NCBI GenBank assembly: GCA_041914785.1
Contig: JAYSCT010000031.1
Span: 1 to 38,519, forward strand
Source of the DNA: Pelomonas sp041914785
GTDB taxonomy: Bacteria > Pseudomonadota > Gammaproteobacteria > Burkholderiales > Burkholderiaceae_C
Direction: 5' to 3'
Length of the DNA stretch: 38,519 nt
The notes under the pieces: generated by a model
Seen by the model: only the letters and a program-made list of their open reading frames with translations
What the model was told of the DNA's origin: nothing
The model's database searches: none
In this document: one piece after another, positions 38,467 through 38,519 of the stretch
How positions within the stretch are numbered: position 1 is the first letter of the stretch
How the letters are laid out: the number at the start of each line of letters is the position of its first letter
Translations under genes and position numbers: made by a program

Positions 38467-38519
38467 GCGGGAGTAGTTCAATGGTAGAACCTTAGCCTTC
38501 CAAGCTAATGACACGGGTT
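38467..38519 (+). tRNA. tRNA-Gly (anticodon TCC), cut by the window end
   Basis: It begins GCGGGAGTAGTTCAATGGTA. The anticodon stem TTAGC/GCTAA holds loop CTTCCAA with anticodon TCC. The sequence ends in the T-arm (GGGTT). 47 bases after tRNA-Tyr. Confidence 0.93.

Noticed and set aside
1..38519. Insertion sequences, prophage, CRISPR arrays or riboswitches
   Set aside because: No transposase, integrase, phage structural gene, spaced identical repeats or known aptamer pattern was found by reading both strands.

Overview
The window looks like chromosomal DNA of a high-GC beta-proteobacterium of the Burkholderiales, probably near Roseateles/Mitsuaria/Rubrivivax. This rests on codon use (nearly all G/C third positions), a 5S rRNA tail of beta-proteobacterial type at the left edge, a tRNA-Tyr/tRNA-Gly pair at the right edge, and the mix of protein families. 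The genus is an inference. I see no transposase, integrase, phage gene or CRISPR array.

Left part (1-9.8 kb). After the 5S tail and its terminator come a frameshifted 2'-5' RNA ligase-like gene and a LysR regulator, with an alpha/beta hydrolase divergent from the regulator. Next come an LpxH-like metallophosphoesterase, a frameshifted DUF457-type membrane hydrolase, and a tight minus-strand operon: Mpo1-like membrane protein, membrane-anchored class III PLP enzyme, phosphatidylserine decarboxylase. A GT4 glycosyltransferase diverges from this operon. Together they look like a lipid-modification neighbourhood. A small secreted DUF4124 protein follows.

Middle (9.9-15.5 kb). A lysophospholipid transporter (LplT) and a large catalase (KatE) lie on the minus strand. 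Divergent from katE is a two-gene DNA-repair-type operon: a radical SAM protein with a helix-hairpin-helix tail, then a DUF4130 protein. A near-perfect LexA box sits 7 bases before the first start codon.

Right part (15.6-38.3 kb): a chitin/N-acetylglucosamine (GlcNAc) utilisation locus. A nine-gene plus-strand operon encodes GlcNAc kinase, a GntR/HutC regulator, NagA, SIS-type glucosamine-6-phosphate deaminase, cytoplasmic NagZ, an AmpG-like permease, a secreted GH16-like protein, a secreted GH18 chitinase and NagX. A TPR-GAF protein diverges from it. Beyond lie a DUF6445 2OG-oxygenase-like protein, two large TonB-dependent receptors, two tandem cupin/JmjC-like proteins and a flavin-dependent tryptophan-halogenase-like enzyme. 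The inferred flow is: chitinase cuts chitin outside the cytoplasm, the receptors import oligomers across the outer membrane, the permease moves them inward, NagZ trims them, and kinase, NagA and deaminase feed fructose-6-phosphate to glycolysis.

The most striking signal is regulatory. Promoter regions of the kinase operon, both receptors and the cupin pair carry a direct repeat of TGGT with an 11-bp period. The two receptor promoters share the same spacing of paired sites and a 20-nt leader element. I infer that these sites define the local regulon, with the GntR protein as the likely binder.
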